From Apium graveolens (Eukaryota > Streptophyta > Magnoliopsida > Apiales > Apiaceae): 64,000 bases of DNA. Of the stretch, positions 10,201 through 19,420 are shown one piece after another. The position numbers were made by a program, and so were the translations under genes. The notes beneath the pieces are model-generated. The model was not told the origin of the DNA, did not search any database, and worked only from the letters and a program-made list of their open reading frames with translations. Location: contig NC_133648.1 of the NCBI RefSeq assembly GCF_009905375.1, positions 23,243,884-23,307,883 on the forward strand, written 5' to 3'. Position 1 is the stretch's first letter. Each line of letters begins with the position of its first letter.

Positions 10201-11507
10201 TCAGAAGCTTTGAGGCTAGATAAAACCGCCTTGTCTGAGCCAACATGCCTAGTAGCACCAGTATCAATCCACCATTCACGTGGATTAGAACCGACCAGGT
10301 TCACTTCAGAGACCGTAGCACAGAGGTCTATGTCACCCATCTCCTTGGAGATATTCTCTACCATGTTTGCTTCTTTCTTCTTGTTGGGCTTCTTGGGCTT
10401 CTTGCAGTCAGAAGACCTATGACCAACTTTATCACAGTTGTAGCACTTCCCTTGAAATTTCGACTTCGAAATCCCTCCCTTGGGTGCCAGCTTTGCCCCT
10501 TTACCAGAATTAGCCTTCTTGGGCTTGGAGCTTTGAGCATGCTCCACCATGTTTGCCTTCTCAGTGGCAACATTAACTTTCTTCTCGGACCCTCTGTTGT
10601 CTTCTTCAATACGAAGTCTAACAATAAGATCCTCCATAGACATCTCCTTTCGCTTGTGCTTAAGGTAGTTCTTGAAATCTTTCCATCCAGGTGGAAGCTT
10701 TTCAATAACAGCAGCAACTCGGAAAGACTCACTTATGACCATTCCCTCAGCATGAATGTCATGAATGATCACCTGCAGTTCCTGCACCTGACTGACCACA
10801 GTCTTAGAGTCTGTCATCTTATAATCAAGAAAGCGGCCAACAATCCACTTCTTTGCCCCAGCGTCCTCGGTTTTATACTTATGGTCAAGTGACTCCCATA
10901 AGACCTTAGCTGTTGGCTTCGCGCTATATACGTTATACAACGAGTCAGACAAACAATTTAACACATAGTTCCGATAGATGTAGTCGGAGTGCTTCCAAGC
11001 ATCAGCAGCATACACAGTCTGCATGTTACTCTCAGCAGTGAGCAACGGTGGTTCTTCCTTAAGGAATCGATCCATATGCAACGTGGTCAGATAAAAGTGC
11101 ATCTTTTGTTGCCAACGTTTGAAGTTCGTTCCGTTGAACTTCTCAGGTTTTTCAGCATGTGCAGCAGGCACAGTTGGCATAACAGGTGCAGCAGGCACCA
11201 CGGGTGGAACAGATGTTACGTGCGTCTGTACTACAGGTGTATGCACACCAGTAGGCACCGCAGGTATGATCGGAGGAGTGAATCCTGCCGATATCTGTCC
11301 AAGAGGAACACTAAACTGTCCAATGACAGTGTGTCCCACAGGCACATGTCCCGAAGGCACATGTCCAACAGGCGTTTGACCCCCATCAGATCGTACGATC
11401 CGTGCGTTAGGGTTAATCGCCTGCTGGTGAACCCCATCAGATCCAGTGATCTGTGCGTTGGGATCAGCCGTCATGTTCATCAAATCGTTCACAGTTTGGT
11501 TCTCCAT
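7254..11507 (-). pseudogene. Element 1 gag-pol polyprotein, one in-frame TAG
   Basis: Reads from ATG at 11507 (an in-frame TTG lies upstream) to 7254, about 1,418 codons. Order: Pro/Gly/Val-rich N-terminus; capsid-like region; zinc knuckle CYNCDKVGHRSSDC (about 10408-10449); aspartic protease WIDTGATRHV (about 10250-10279); pre-integrase LWHARLGH; integrase D-D-E with RSDRGGEY and SNGVAERKNR (9380-9700); reverse transcriptase with KARLVIKG and YVDD (about 8200); RNase H with [16 protein letters not shown] (about 7600). A TAG at 8253-8255, before YVDD, is the only break; the frame continues either side. A CAG or TGG codon one substitution away could be the ancestral state. Without readthrough no complete RT or RNase H is made. 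Confidence 0.92.
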
Positions 11508-11568
11508 CGATCTGTTACTCAACAAAACAAGCAGATACAGATGTATCAGTCACAGATGTATATAAAAT

Positions 11569-11720
11569 AAATAGCTTTAAGATTGTGAAAACAATCTGCG
11601 ATTAATACAAATAATCAAACAAGTGTGTGCGTGAGTAAACGAAATCAAACGGAGGAAGAAAAGATATAAACAGAAGAGAGATCCTCGAGTCCAGTTGAAA
11701 CTGTCTCCTTAAAGCTATTT
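11569..11720 (-). promoter_or_regulatory. Non-tRNA primer-binding region pairing with LTR (element 1)
   Basis: The 13 nt 11569-11581 (aaatagctttaag), 2 nt inside the 5' LTR, are the exact reverse complement of 11708-11720 (cttaaagctattt) inside that LTR. In the sense RNA the LTR segment would pair with the primer-binding position across a loop of about 126 nt. A TATA-like TATATAAAC (plus about 11898-11907) puts the pairing segment roughly 150 nt after the expected transcript start. Confidence 0.65.
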
Positions 11721-12223
11721 CGCCTCTCACCGTATGTGCGAGTCGATAGCCTCCCAGGATAAAACGAGGTAGCGGCGGCGTTACGGATAACGAGCACCTT
11801 CAGCGAGCTTGAACGGGCACGAAACTATCACCGAGAGAGAGATTTGTGTTTAGAGGCGAATATGTTTTTGGTGTGTCTAACCCTAACGCCTTAGAGGTGT
11901 TTATATAGGTGTAGATAGACTTGTGCGCTACTCTTTTCCATAATTAAATATCATTAATTATGGAATCGGTGTAATACTTGCAAGCTACTCTATTCCATAA
12001 ATAATCTGAAACAGAATCAGATTAAATATATCAAGACATACACCATGTCAATTAATCTGAAACAAAATCAAATTAATTTATGCCATAATATTTGAGCCAA
12101 ATTCTAATGGAAAACAATAATTTCCATTATTAAGAGAATATCATCATATCTCACACATCTTTTAGTCATAATGCTCAAAAATATGACTTACCAATATGGG
12201 ACTTATACCCATATTTTCCAACT
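11584..12223 (-). repeat. 5' LTR of element 1
   Basis: 640 bp, nearly identical to 5984-6625; the last base is T instead of A. A TATA-like box reads TATATAAAC on the minus strand near 11900, so transcription runs left into gag. Confidence 0.92.
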
Positions 12224-12877
12224 TGCTCATCATGCGGTCCATATATTCGTGGACAACAATCCGCATGATGAACTTTTATTGGTCAAAATTATTTTGCGCA
12301 AATCACTTTTGCATCTTGCATATCAAGCGGTCCATATTTGTGATCCACGTTCAATTATGATCTTAACTGTTGGTTGTTTTTTATCATCGGAAAGAAGCAA
12401 AACACATGTTACACCTATAAATTATTCATCTTGGTATCCTCATTTACAACTTGTATCTTTACTCTTTTTTCTCTCCCCCGCTTCCCATTTAACACATCTC
12501 TTTATTCTTTTTGGTGAATTTGCCATATCCTTCTACCAAGTTTACAATTAAATTTTCGAACTTCCTCTAAAAAATCATGCACCTGTAATTTTAAACACTA
12601 TTTATCACTCAAAATTTGAGTAGAAAAAAGAGGATTGTTTATGATACATCAAAAAAATAAAAATTGTCTAGGGGGAGAAAGACTTTAAGGGAGCGGTATC
12701 CGATTCGTCCTCCAATGCTTCTTGGCCTAAACGCACTTCCCTTGATAACATATTTCTTCTCAGGCACCCGATCTTCCAAATTACTCTCCCTTTGAACCCC
12801 TGCCAAATACCAAATTTCCCTTATTTCTCACCGCCCTTTCAAGGTCTCTCCTTTTTCTCACTAGAAATTGTCTGAGG

Positions 12878-13138
12878 ATGAGTTGCAAGGTCCAAGGAGA
12901 GAGGGAGGAGTTAAAAGAGCATTTTGGGAAATTATCGCCAGCGCAGGTTGAGTATAATCTGGTAGAGTTCGAGAAAGAGAAAGATGCCAACTGGGTTGTG
13001 ATAGCTAGGCTTGTGGAGCAAATAAAAGATCATAACTTGGATTAACAAGTTTGCTGAAGAAGCCAAGGCGTCACACAACGATGCCACTGCTCAAAATTAT
13101 AAAATAAAACACTTTGAGGCTATGAGAGCAGAGCTGTG
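12878..13138 (+). pseudogene. Coiled-coil gene fragment, copy B
   Basis: From ATG 12878 the plus strand reads MSCKVQGEREELKEHFGKLS, then PAQVEYNLVEFEKEKDANWV and VIARLVEQIKDHNLD before a TAA. After a frameshift it continues EEAKASHNDATAQNYKIKHF EAMRAEL. The charged heptad-like pattern suggests a coiled coil. I do not recognise the parent gene. It lies head-to-head against the antisense cyclin fragment, so the two came from different genes. Confidence 0.55.
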
Positions 13139-13149
13139 ATCTTCTAGTG

Positions 13150-13420
13150 TATGCCCTGTCAGAAATCATTATTGAGATATTCGACAACTGGGACCGCACC
13201 TTCTTCATACTTGCATGCCAGAAGGAAAGCTGTGATCCCAACTAGCTGGAGCTTTTTACGTACCACAGGGTGAATGACCAAGAACCTATTAATTAGATTC
13301 ACAGTCAAGTACAGGGTCTCCTGCATCAGCTCAAACTTGTAGTGGACCTGCACATTCCATGGTAAACTTCAAATTGTAAAGGACAAGAATGTTTAACACC
13401 AACCTCAACTAAATAGTAAA
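13150..13420 (-). pseudogene. B2-type cyclin fragment, copy B, with intron relic
   Basis: The minus strand gives [40 protein letters not shown] and [18 protein letters not shown], a solid part of the cyclin box (CKYEE and VPVVE are family marks). Upstream on the minus strand an exon end LVEV is followed by GTTGGTG...CAG. This matches the usual [12 protein letters not shown] junction with the intron kept (about 13353-13405). Retained intron sequence argues for DNA-level duplication rather than retroposition. The N-terminus and second cyclin fold are missing. Confidence 0.85.
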
Positions 13421-14371
13421 TTGCAGTATTTACTAGTATGGTAGTTTCGTGGTTCTTATATTTTTTTTTCTATGTTTTCATGAAACAATTTTAATAGGAC
13501 TTTCCATTTCAATTGTGTATTTTTTCAACACCAGTAATAGATAATGTGAACCCAAGGGCTAAGGGGTAAGGCCTTGCTCCTGTTGATATTTTTACCTGGT
13601 GGTGACATTGCTGAGCTGATATTCTTCTAAACATATTTCTTTGACAAAGTTCCCAAATTTCTTGTAAAGTATAAAATTTTTGTAAACAGTTCAAGTATAA
13701 TCTGCACATGTATACATAAAGTTATTTGATCTCTAGTTGTTACATATGCAATTCTTTATTGCAGATATAACTGTCCCTCTTTGCAATTATTGACAGGTAG
13801 AGTTGTAATTAATTAGTATACATAAAAGAAATAACAGATGAAGATTTTGTACGCTAAATGAATGAGCATATAATTGTGTTTCCATGTTAAATTAGGCGAT
13901 GATAAATGCAGATTTCGTACAATGGATGTACATATAATTGCGCTTTCCTATTTATAATTATTGACTACTGAATATTTTTATTTACAAGTACATTCGTGAA
14001 AAAAATTAAGCATATAATTAAGTAATATTAGCAAAATCACTTGTTAACAAGTTGCAATTAATTTGAAAATTGATAATACCCTTCAAGATAATTAGTTATC
14101 TAACTGGTAGCAATTCGATTGATTACATGATCTATAATAACGTATTGATAATGATAACATGGACAAGTACAATGCTAATATATCTAAAAACCAAATGTCG
14201 TATTGATAGGTAAATTCTAATAAATCTCAAAACAGAGGTCAAGTAACTAACCCAGAGTTCTTTTTTTTACCCAGTAACTAACACAATGTTAATATAATAT
14301 AAAAACAGCCACAAATTACACGTAAGGGTTCCTAATTTCACTGTAATAAAATTAAATCCCAACAAAATTTC

Positions 14372-14929
14372 CTATCGAACAGTAATTAGTACAGCGATTA
14401 GCGATTTAACAATACTGAGAACTTCTTTTTGATTCTCACCATGCTGAATATAACGTTTAGCCAGCTCTAACCTATCCTTGTACTCGGGTTTTTTATCGGC
14501 CATGTTGCTTAGCAGGCGATTTATCTTTTCCCGTATATATGGTGAGCGTACTGTGTTAAACTCATATTCCACAGCATTACCCTTCTTTTTTGTAATCTTT
14601 AAGTTTTCTCGCATGCCCGATTTAACCAAAGCATAACGAAATCGATACTGGCTAATTCTTACTGCTGGAGTAAGGATGGAAGACGGGTCTTGAAAACGAA
14701 AGCAGATGGAAGGCTTACCGCATGTTCCATAGTAGTGTCCGAGAAGAGTGCGTAAATTGACAAGGCTTCATGATTCTTCTAGGGTTATTTTTGGGCTTGG
14801 CATGACAGGTTTCGAAGTGTTGGTGCTCTCGCTTATAGTGAGGTTCATTAAGGCATTGATGGGAGGGCTAAAAGAATCTGTTATTGTGAGTTTTTCGAAA
14901 GCTGCGATGGCAGGAGCTACGTAATCCAT
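14372..14929 (-). pseudogene. Broken copy of the unknown 178-aa gene (unit B)
   Basis: Aligned with the intact copy at 26973-27509 from the same ATG (14929). It has a nonsense change (TGC to TGA in ...EES-C-SLV, about 14770) and, near the end, a 7-bp tandem duplication (agcgattagcgatt, about 14397-14410) that shifts the last codons and replaces KSLY with a longer tail. The remaining frame is otherwise conserved, including KSGMRENLKITKKKGNAVEY and PEYKDRLELAKRYIQ. A TATA-like stretch is kept upstream (about 14990). Confidence 0.75.
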
Positions 14930-15130
14930 CTAGAATGAACTCGATAGATGCTCAGAATTTACTTGATGATGTACGATCAAGGCTTCATACAATATATATT
15001 TATAGAGACTTTTAATAGTCCGACTATGCTTAGGAATCAGGCTCCTCCTGTCCTGTGTTTACCCATCGATCTATGGTTTGGATTTAACATTTAACTAACG
15101 TAAAAACCTGTGCTTGGCCCGGGTCTCTAT

Positions 15131-15400
15131 TTTTATCGAAATATTATGTCGAACGAATTTACGTCTATGATAAATTAATTTTTGAATACAAGAAATGATT
15201 ATTTTAACTTTATTTTATATTTATACATCAATTACGTAATAATGAATGATATATTTTTATAAATTTAATTACATTTCATAAAAATTTAAATAAATAAATA
15301 TGCAATGAAAATGAGATGACATAAAAGTCATAAAATCTTGGACATATTATATATTAAACTTACAAAACAATTTATTTGTTAACAACTAATTTAGTTTATA
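15131..15400. other. AT-rich spacer between units B and C
   Basis: No ORF, repeat or regulatory motif that I can support. It merges into the AT-rich upstream part of unit C. Confidence 0.5.
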
Positions 15401-15791
15401 AGTTGAAAATCGTATGAATCAAAACTATTGGTTGAAATCATTTTATAAAATATGAGTAGCTAGTTATAAATGCATATCTTGTAATCTATATTGGTCAAAA
15501 TCATTTCGTTCATATCGCTTAACCTCATATTTGAGTCGTTGAAAGTATTTATCATGCGGTTCATATTGGCGATCCACGTGATAAGTTTTAATTGGTCAAA
15601 AGCATTTTGTGCGGATTGCTCTTGCATCATATCTGAGTTATTCATTAAAATTGCTTATCATGTGGTCCATATATTCGTGGACAACGATCCGCGTGATAAT
15701 CTTTTATTGGTCAAAATTGTTTTGTGCGGATCGCTTTTGCATCTTGCATATCAAGCGATCCATATTCGTGGTACACGTTCAATTCTGATCT

Positions 15792-15850
15792 TAACCGTTG
15801 GTTGATTTTTGTTATCGGAAAGAAGCACAACTCATATTACTCCTATAAAT
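15792..15850 (+). promoter_or_regulatory. Promoter-like block: MSA-like motif and TATA box (unit C)
   Basis: 15792-15802 is ACCAACGGTTA on the minus strand, 10 of 11 positions of the mitosis-specific activator consensus YCYAACGGYYA found in plant B-type cyclin and other G2/M promoters. A TATA box TATAAAT lies at 15844-15850, about 45 bp downstream on the plus strand. The block is conserved in position in units A, B and D, with the MSA core decayed in A and B. Confidence 0.5.
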
Positions 15851-15949
15851 TACTCATCTTGTTATCCTCGTGTAGAACTTGTATCTTAACTCTTTTTCTC
15901 TCCCCCTACTTCCCATTTAACACATCTCTTTAATTTTTTCGATGAACTT

Positions 15950-16932
15950 TGAAATACGATGGCTCGATAGATAAAATAATATTCCAACTGTCAAGGCAAA
16001 TGGGACAGTCTCTTATGCGAACGGGACAGTCCCTTTACAAATGAGACAGGGTATGGGACAGTCTCAATTACATTGCAGAAAATAAATAACAGAAATAAAA
16101 TGCAGAATGCTGAAAACTGAAAAGTAAAAACACCAGAAGTTTTCACTTGGTTCGGCCCCTACACCTAGTCTATGGCCTACATCCAAGTCCCCATGCCAAC
16201 TAGCATAGAGAATGTATTATATCAACTTTAATAAAAGAACTTACAGTCTTTTCCTTGATTACAAATATAACACCTGAAAGAAACCCTTTCCCAAGCTACC
16301 TTGCTACCTAGCCCACTGCTATTCCTTAGCCTTCTAGCTATCTTGCTATACTTTGAAATCAAGCTTGCCACAACCCGGTACAAAGTTGATATGAATACAA
16401 AAGTACAAGAATAAACAAATTGATTACAACTCAAACTAGGTTTCTTATTTTTCTGGATATAAATATCTCGGGTATGAAACAAGAAAATGATTTCCGATGA
16501 TGAAAGATTCTCGTGAAAGTGTTAGCTACAAATCTGAAATGAAGAGTTGTATTTATAAGCAAAGTTCTAACAGATTTATTTTCAAACACAAGATAAGGTT
16601 GGAAGATAAGTTTGTTTGAAAATATTTAAATAAAACTTTGAAACTAATCTGTTAGTACGTTTGAAAAAGATAAATCAAGTAAAGATAAGGCTTGAGAGAT
16701 TTAAACTTGATTTATAAGATAAGGTGGTAGGTTTGTTTGAGATAAGGTTTATCCAGATAAACAAGATTTACACAAACCCTAACAACCTAATACTAAACCT
16801 GCGGGATAGACTTCCAGGAAGATTGAACAAACTGCATTCTGATAAACATTGCTGAGATCTCGGATGATTCCAATCTGATGTCTTCATTCTGTTGCTAAGA
16901 ACTCTTATCATCATAAACACTTGAATTAACAT
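15950..16932 (-). repeat. 3' LTR of element 2
   Basis: 983 bp, TGAAATACGATGG...GAATTAACA. It carries a cluster of GGGACAGTCTC/GGGACAGTCCC words at about 16003-16065. On its inner side lies the polypurine tract (plus 16933-16945, ttctcccccttttat). Confidence 0.93.
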
Positions 16933-16945
16933 TCTCCCCCTTTTA

Positions 16946-17373
16946 TGATGATGACAAAGAAAGCATAAATGCTCCCCCTATCAAAAACACTAAAGGCCTG
17001 TAAAACAAAGTTAGAACCAACAGAATATATTGCAGTTTATGATACATGCAATCAATATGAGAATGAGACAACTAAAGACTGAATGAGACACAAGATCAAT
17101 ATGTATAAAAGAGACAGTCTCAATCAATAAATACTTAAAACATAACAACCCATCCCTAAACCAGGATGTCCAGTTGTTAAAGAAAATCACATTATCAATT
17201 CAATCCAGGAAATATATCAGATAAACATACACATAAATCATCCATAAAAATATTAAGTTCAAACACCAACACACCAGCCAAAAACATAGTCTTAAACACC
17301 CAAAAGAAGAAACATCGTCTTAAAACACATAACATCATAACAATTTCTCCCCCTTCATCATAAAAAGGGGACT
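16946..17373. other. Untranslated 3' region of element 2
   Basis: No gene seen. It contains further ATGAGACA / GAGACAGTCTC words at about 17060-17130, the same family word that occurs in the LTR. Confidence 0.6.
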
Positions 17374-19017
17374 CTAATCAGAATCGTCATCAACATGAAC
17401 TGGAGCTTTGCCCTTGCCTGAACCAGAAGCCTTGTTCTGGGATGAAGGAAACACTGGAGCCGAGCCATACTCTGAAAATAACTTGTCAAAAGCTTCCTGA
17501 GCTGGTGCCTTTCCATCCCTTTCACGAAGCCAGTCAAAAATCTTTGCCTTGTATTCTTCTCTGGTCATACCAAAAACTGAAGGTGGAGGAATGGCATGGA
17601 GTGGCAGAGGAGCAGTGACTTCTTCTAAAGTACAATCTCCAATCCAGTCTCGTTTCTTGTGCCAATACATCTTGCTCTTGTCTTGCATGGCTGACAACTG
17701 CTGAGATAAAAACTTAGTCTCTGATCCAAGCTTAAAAAACAACTTAACAAACTCCTTTTCCCATGCCTTAGCAGAGGAAACCATCCCTTCCTGTAGAGTC
17801 CCAAACTCAAAGTCTATGGTCTTAGACAACTTGACATCAGAAGTATGCAATACAGAGAGTTTGGCATTGATATCATCCAACGATGAACAGACATACTTCC
17901 TAAACAACTCAAAAGAAGCATTTAGAATACTAACTTCAGAAGTTAGTGATCCGAGAGTTTTGACAGAAGCAAAATGCTGATTAAGATTAGCCAAAGCAGC
18001 AAAATTTTCATTTAATTTGATCAACAGAGAATTAAGAAGAGTATTGGTAGGCTGATCAAAGGGGTCTGAGGCATAATTAGGAGACTTAGGAATACCACCA
18101 ACATTCCTAGAAGCATCATCAAAAACTAACTCATTGGACTCAGAGACAACTAAACCATTTAAGGTTAATATTGACGAGTCAAAAACTACGGAAATCTTAT
18201 CAGACACAGAAGCAGGGGTCAAGGCACAAAAATATTCAAATACTTGAGACAAAAGGCCAGGGTATGGTAAGTACATAGAACCATGCTTGGCACAGTGACC
18301 CATATTGGATATAATCAAGGAAGCAACATTGCACTGAATCTTTTTAACAAAAACAGACATAAGAATACAATCTTGGAAAGTGACTCTATCACGACCGGAT
18401 TTATGAGGCATAACATTCGTATGAAATAAGCGAAACAAAACAAGAGAAACTGGGGTTAAATCATTTACCGAAGGTTTGACTGACACCGAAACAAAATTGT
18501 CACCAAGAATGACCTTGAGCTGTTCCTCGTACTGGAGACCAGGAATGTCTTGAAACGCTTGATGAGTTGTCGACGGACAAACTCCCTTGTCAGAAACACC
18601 AGTAAGCCATGCCAGAAGATCGGCCTTAAAACAAACAGGATTCCCTTGGACTTCTGAGAACACAATATTTCCATCCAAAATTCGCAGCTTGGCGTAGAAT
18701 TCTTTCACTAACTCGGGATAAATAATCTCCGGGGGCGACAACAATGACGAACAACCAACTGAATCAAACAAGCCTACAATACCGATTTTCTTCAGAAGAT
18801 CCAGATCACACAGGCGTTCCTTCAGAATCAACTTTGACATCACTTTCGTCGAAGTAGTCTCCTTTGTATGTCGCTCAAAAGAACTATCAGATGTTCCGCT
18901 TGATACTTTCGGTTCAAAATTACCGACCCGTTGACGCTTGGAACCTGAAGCCGCATCAGTTGGGGTACGATGAGCGGTAGATCGAGAACGGGTGAAAGGG
19001 GTAGATTTGTGTGCCAT
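17374..19017 (-). CDS. Extra ORF of SIRE-type element (plant transposon-protein type), 547 aa
   Basis: Complete ORF from ATG 19017 to 17374. The basic Ser/Thr-rich N-terminus holds a nuclear-localisation-like GSKRQRV (about residues 26-32). The middle (about 100-270) has the pattern of the family annotated as putative plant transposon protein: YPELVKEFYAKL, ADLLAWLTGVSDKGVCP, PVSLVLFRLFHTNVMPHKSG. The C-terminal half is predicted helical (coiled-coil-like, about 320-430), ending in an acidic DDDSD tail. I see no signal peptide or membrane span, so an envelope role is not supported. Its function is unknown. It is open while the neighbouring pol has several stops. Confidence 0.75.
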   Translation of the reverse strand: MAHKSTPFTRSRSTAHRTPTDAASGSKRQRVGNFEPKVSSGTSDSSFERHTKETTSTKVMSKLILKERLCDLDLLKKIGIVGLFDSVGCSSLLSPPEIIYPELVKEFYAKLRILDGNIVFSEVQGNPVCFKADLLAWLTGVSDKGVCPSTTHQAFQDIPGLQYEEQLKVILGDNFVSVSVKPSVNDLTPVSLVLFRLFHTNVMPHKSGRDRVTFQDCILMSVFVKKIQCNVASLIISNMGHCAKHGSMYLPYPGLLSQVFEYFCALTPASVSDKISVVFDSSILTLNGLVVSESNELVFDDASRNVGGIPKSPNYASDPFDQPTNTLLNSLLIKLNENFAALANLNQHFASVKTLGSLTSEVSILNASFELFRKYVCSSLDDINAKLSVLHTSDVKLSKTIDFEFGTLQEGMVSSAKAWEKEFVKLFFKLGSETKFLSQQLSAMQDKSKMYWHKKRDWIGDCTLEEVTAPLPLHAIPPPSVFGMTREEYKAKIFDWLRERDGKAPAQEAFDKLFSEYGSAPVFPSSQNKASGSGKGKAPVHVDDDSD

Positions 19018-19420
19018 GGATAGAGGTGAGAAAGTAGAAAAGAAATGGAGAAATGTTTTTTTGATTGTGTTTAAGAGAGAGAAGGTGAATAGGAAACTGA
19101 AAGGGTTAAGAAGATGAGTTTAAATAAAAAGTGAGAATTGAAGAGATAGAGATTAAAAAGAAGTCGAAGAGATGCAAGACTGAAGTTATGTACTGAAAGA
19201 GTAATACATGCACGAGTTTCAAGGATATGAAAAATCTAATCAAGAGATCTACAAAATCTAATACTATTTACACGCAAAAACACACAGACAAATAAAAACA
19301 AATTAAATACAAACTCATAAACAGACCTAATTACTCAAATAATAAATACCCAACATATATTTAAGTATTATGACATAATTCATATTTAAACACATAAATT
19401 ACATAAAATCACATAATAAA
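19018..19420. other. Spacer between pol and extra ORF (element 2)
   Basis: AT-rich, no coding capacity. It may hold the leader for the extra ORF. I see no clear TATA box or splice acceptor. Confidence 0.5.

Larger units (their letters stand above)
5984..12223 (-). mobile_element. Nearly intact Ty1/copia retrotransposon (element 1)
   Basis: The 6.2-kb element has LTRs at 5984-6625 and 11584-12223 and is flanked by tgctc on both sides (5979-5983, 12224-12228). By eye the LTRs differ at only a few bases plus a 2-bp indel, so this is the youngest clear insertion in the window. One polyprotein frame covers gag-PR-INT-RT-RNase H, interrupted by a single TAG. The order INT before RT makes it copia. 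The protein style is TNT1-94/Tork-like, which is a tentative lineage call. Confidence 0.95.
5430..15130 (+). other. Chimeric gene-fragment unit B, split by element 1
   Basis: Host parts 5430-5983 and 12224-15130 join at the target duplication tgctc. The left part carries the AT-rich upstream sequence shared with unit D. The right part carries the promoter-like block (weakened MSA motif, TATAAATT near 12414), coiled-coil fragment (+), cyclin fragment (-) and a broken copy of the 178-aa gene (-). No NF-YB exon is recognisable here. Confidence 0.7.

Noticed and set aside
10245..11570. Plus-strand ORFs of 70-215 aa opposite element 1 gag
   Set aside because: Antisense shadows of the gag reading frame.
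17374..19017. Envelope glycoprotein call for the extra ORF
   Set aside because: No signal peptide, membrane span or Cys-rich ectodomain pattern is visible. The N-terminus is basic and nuclear-signal-like.
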